Shown: in pieces, positions 34,146 through 34,464 of the stretch | Numbering within the stretch: the stretch's first letter is position 1 | Layout of the letters: the number at the start of each line of letters is the position of its first letter | Assembly: GCF_036391795.1 (NCBI RefSeq) | Contig: NZ_DASVZH010000296.1 | Span: 1 to 34,464 of the forward strand | DNA: 34,464 bases | From: Oryzihumus sp036391795 | Lineage (GTDB): Bacteria > Actinomycetota > Actinomycetes > Actinomycetales > Dermatophilaceae | Direction of reading: 5' to 3' | Translations under genes and position numbers: made by a program | Notes under the pieces: generated by a model | The model's input: only the letters and a program-made list of their open reading frames with translations | Databases searched by the model: none | What the model was told of the DNA's origin: nothing

Positions 34146-34464
34146 ATGCGTGCTTCAGGGTGGGTTGTCGCCGCGGCCGCGGCGTGTGCGTTCATCGGTG
34201 GAGGTCCGTTTGCCTCCCTGGCCTCGGCGGCGACGGCGCCACCGAGCATCAACAACACCAGCATGGTCAACGGCGGCAAGCCCTGCGCCACGAGCACACC
34301 GCTGCCGACGGTCGGAGGGCTCGGGAACATCCTCGAGGCGGCCCGGACCGACACCGGCAACAATGACCCCGTCTACACATTCACATTCGAGGTGTGGCCC
34401 ACCTCCGACCCCACTGCCGTCACCGACGTGTCGGCCAACACGTACGCCTCCCGACTCCTGGCCA
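34146..34464 (+). CDS. Secreted protein, 3' end beyond window
   Basis: The frame from ATG 34146 stays open to the end of the window (106 codons). AGGGGGAAG lies just upstream. The start encodes a signal peptide (M-R-A-S-G-W-V-V-A-A-A-A-A-C-A-F-I-G-G-G), with likely cleavage after A-S-L-A-S-A-A. The mature part (S-I-N-N-T-S-M-V-N-G-G-K-P-C ... D-P-V-Y-T-F-T-F-E-V-W-P-T-S-D-P) is Thr/Asn-rich and beta-like, as in surface or secreted structural proteins. The function cannot be told from the visible third. Confidence 0.75.
   Translation, partial: MRASGWVVAAAAACAFIGGGPFASLASAATAPPSINNTSMVNGGKPCATSTPLPTVGGLGNILEAARTDTGNNDPVYTFTFEVWPTSDPTAVTDVSANTYASRLLA

Overview
The window is high-GC chromosomal DNA that looks like a Gram-positive actinobacterium. 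The evidence is a strong G/C preference at third codon positions, GTG starts, leaderless promoters of the TANNNT type placed 6-7 bases before a start codon, lipobox and signal-anchor exported proteins, and families such as DUF2142. An Intrasporangiaceae-like origin (Janibacter, Phycicoccus, Tetrasphaera group) is a guess from overall style and from recurring GGCATACC/GGTATGCC octamers; it is not proven. I see no tRNA, rRNA, insertion sequence, integrase or CRISPR array.

Layout. 1-1020: end of a SAF-domain (CpaB/RcpC-like) gene, then mscL, closed by a strong shared hairpin terminator. 1031-5431 (-): a very large SF1 helicase with a C-terminal Vsr/MTES_1575-like nuclease and a long acidic tail. 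5615-11626 (+): a tightly coupled five-gene MacAB-type exporter operon (adaptor, ATPase, permease, DUF5666-like lipoprotein, second adaptor), in which all extracytoplasmic non-permease parts carry GFGGG-type glycine-rich stretches. 11782-15141 (+): a zinc-ribbon protein coupled to a small membrane protein, then a two-gene ABC exporter (ATPase plus polytopic membrane protein). 15194-16429 (-): a DksA/TraR-like zinc-finger protein lacking its fourth cysteine, and a small cytochrome-b-like membrane protein. 16639-18315 (+): an ASCH-domain protein and a phospholipase C/acid phosphatase-like phosphoesterase without an export signal. 18464-18725 (+): a candidate leaderless Cys-rich leader peptide and a 61-residue unknown protein. 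18875-20461 (-): a DUF2142 membrane protein. 20462-21244: largely decayed sequence. 21245-25034 (+): 6-phosphogluconate dehydrogenase, a VC0807-like membrane protein and a membrane-anchored class III adenylate cyclase.

From about 25.0 kb to the end the region looks accessory. It has an 850-base stretch with no gene but a perfect 12-base inverted repeat, an S1-family secreted protease broken by a single-base frameshift, a small exported protein, a compact four-gene operon of unrecognised proteins (28164-30086, with overlapping or coupled genes), a 1,106-residue secreted propeller/fibronectin-like protein, a probable gene remnant, and the start of another secreted protein cut by the window edge.

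The best candidate for an undescribed system is the 28164-30086 operon. Second is the glycine-rich double-adaptor exporter, and third the Cys leader peptide with its small downstream gene. All functional assignments come from reading motifs by eye; no database search was possible.
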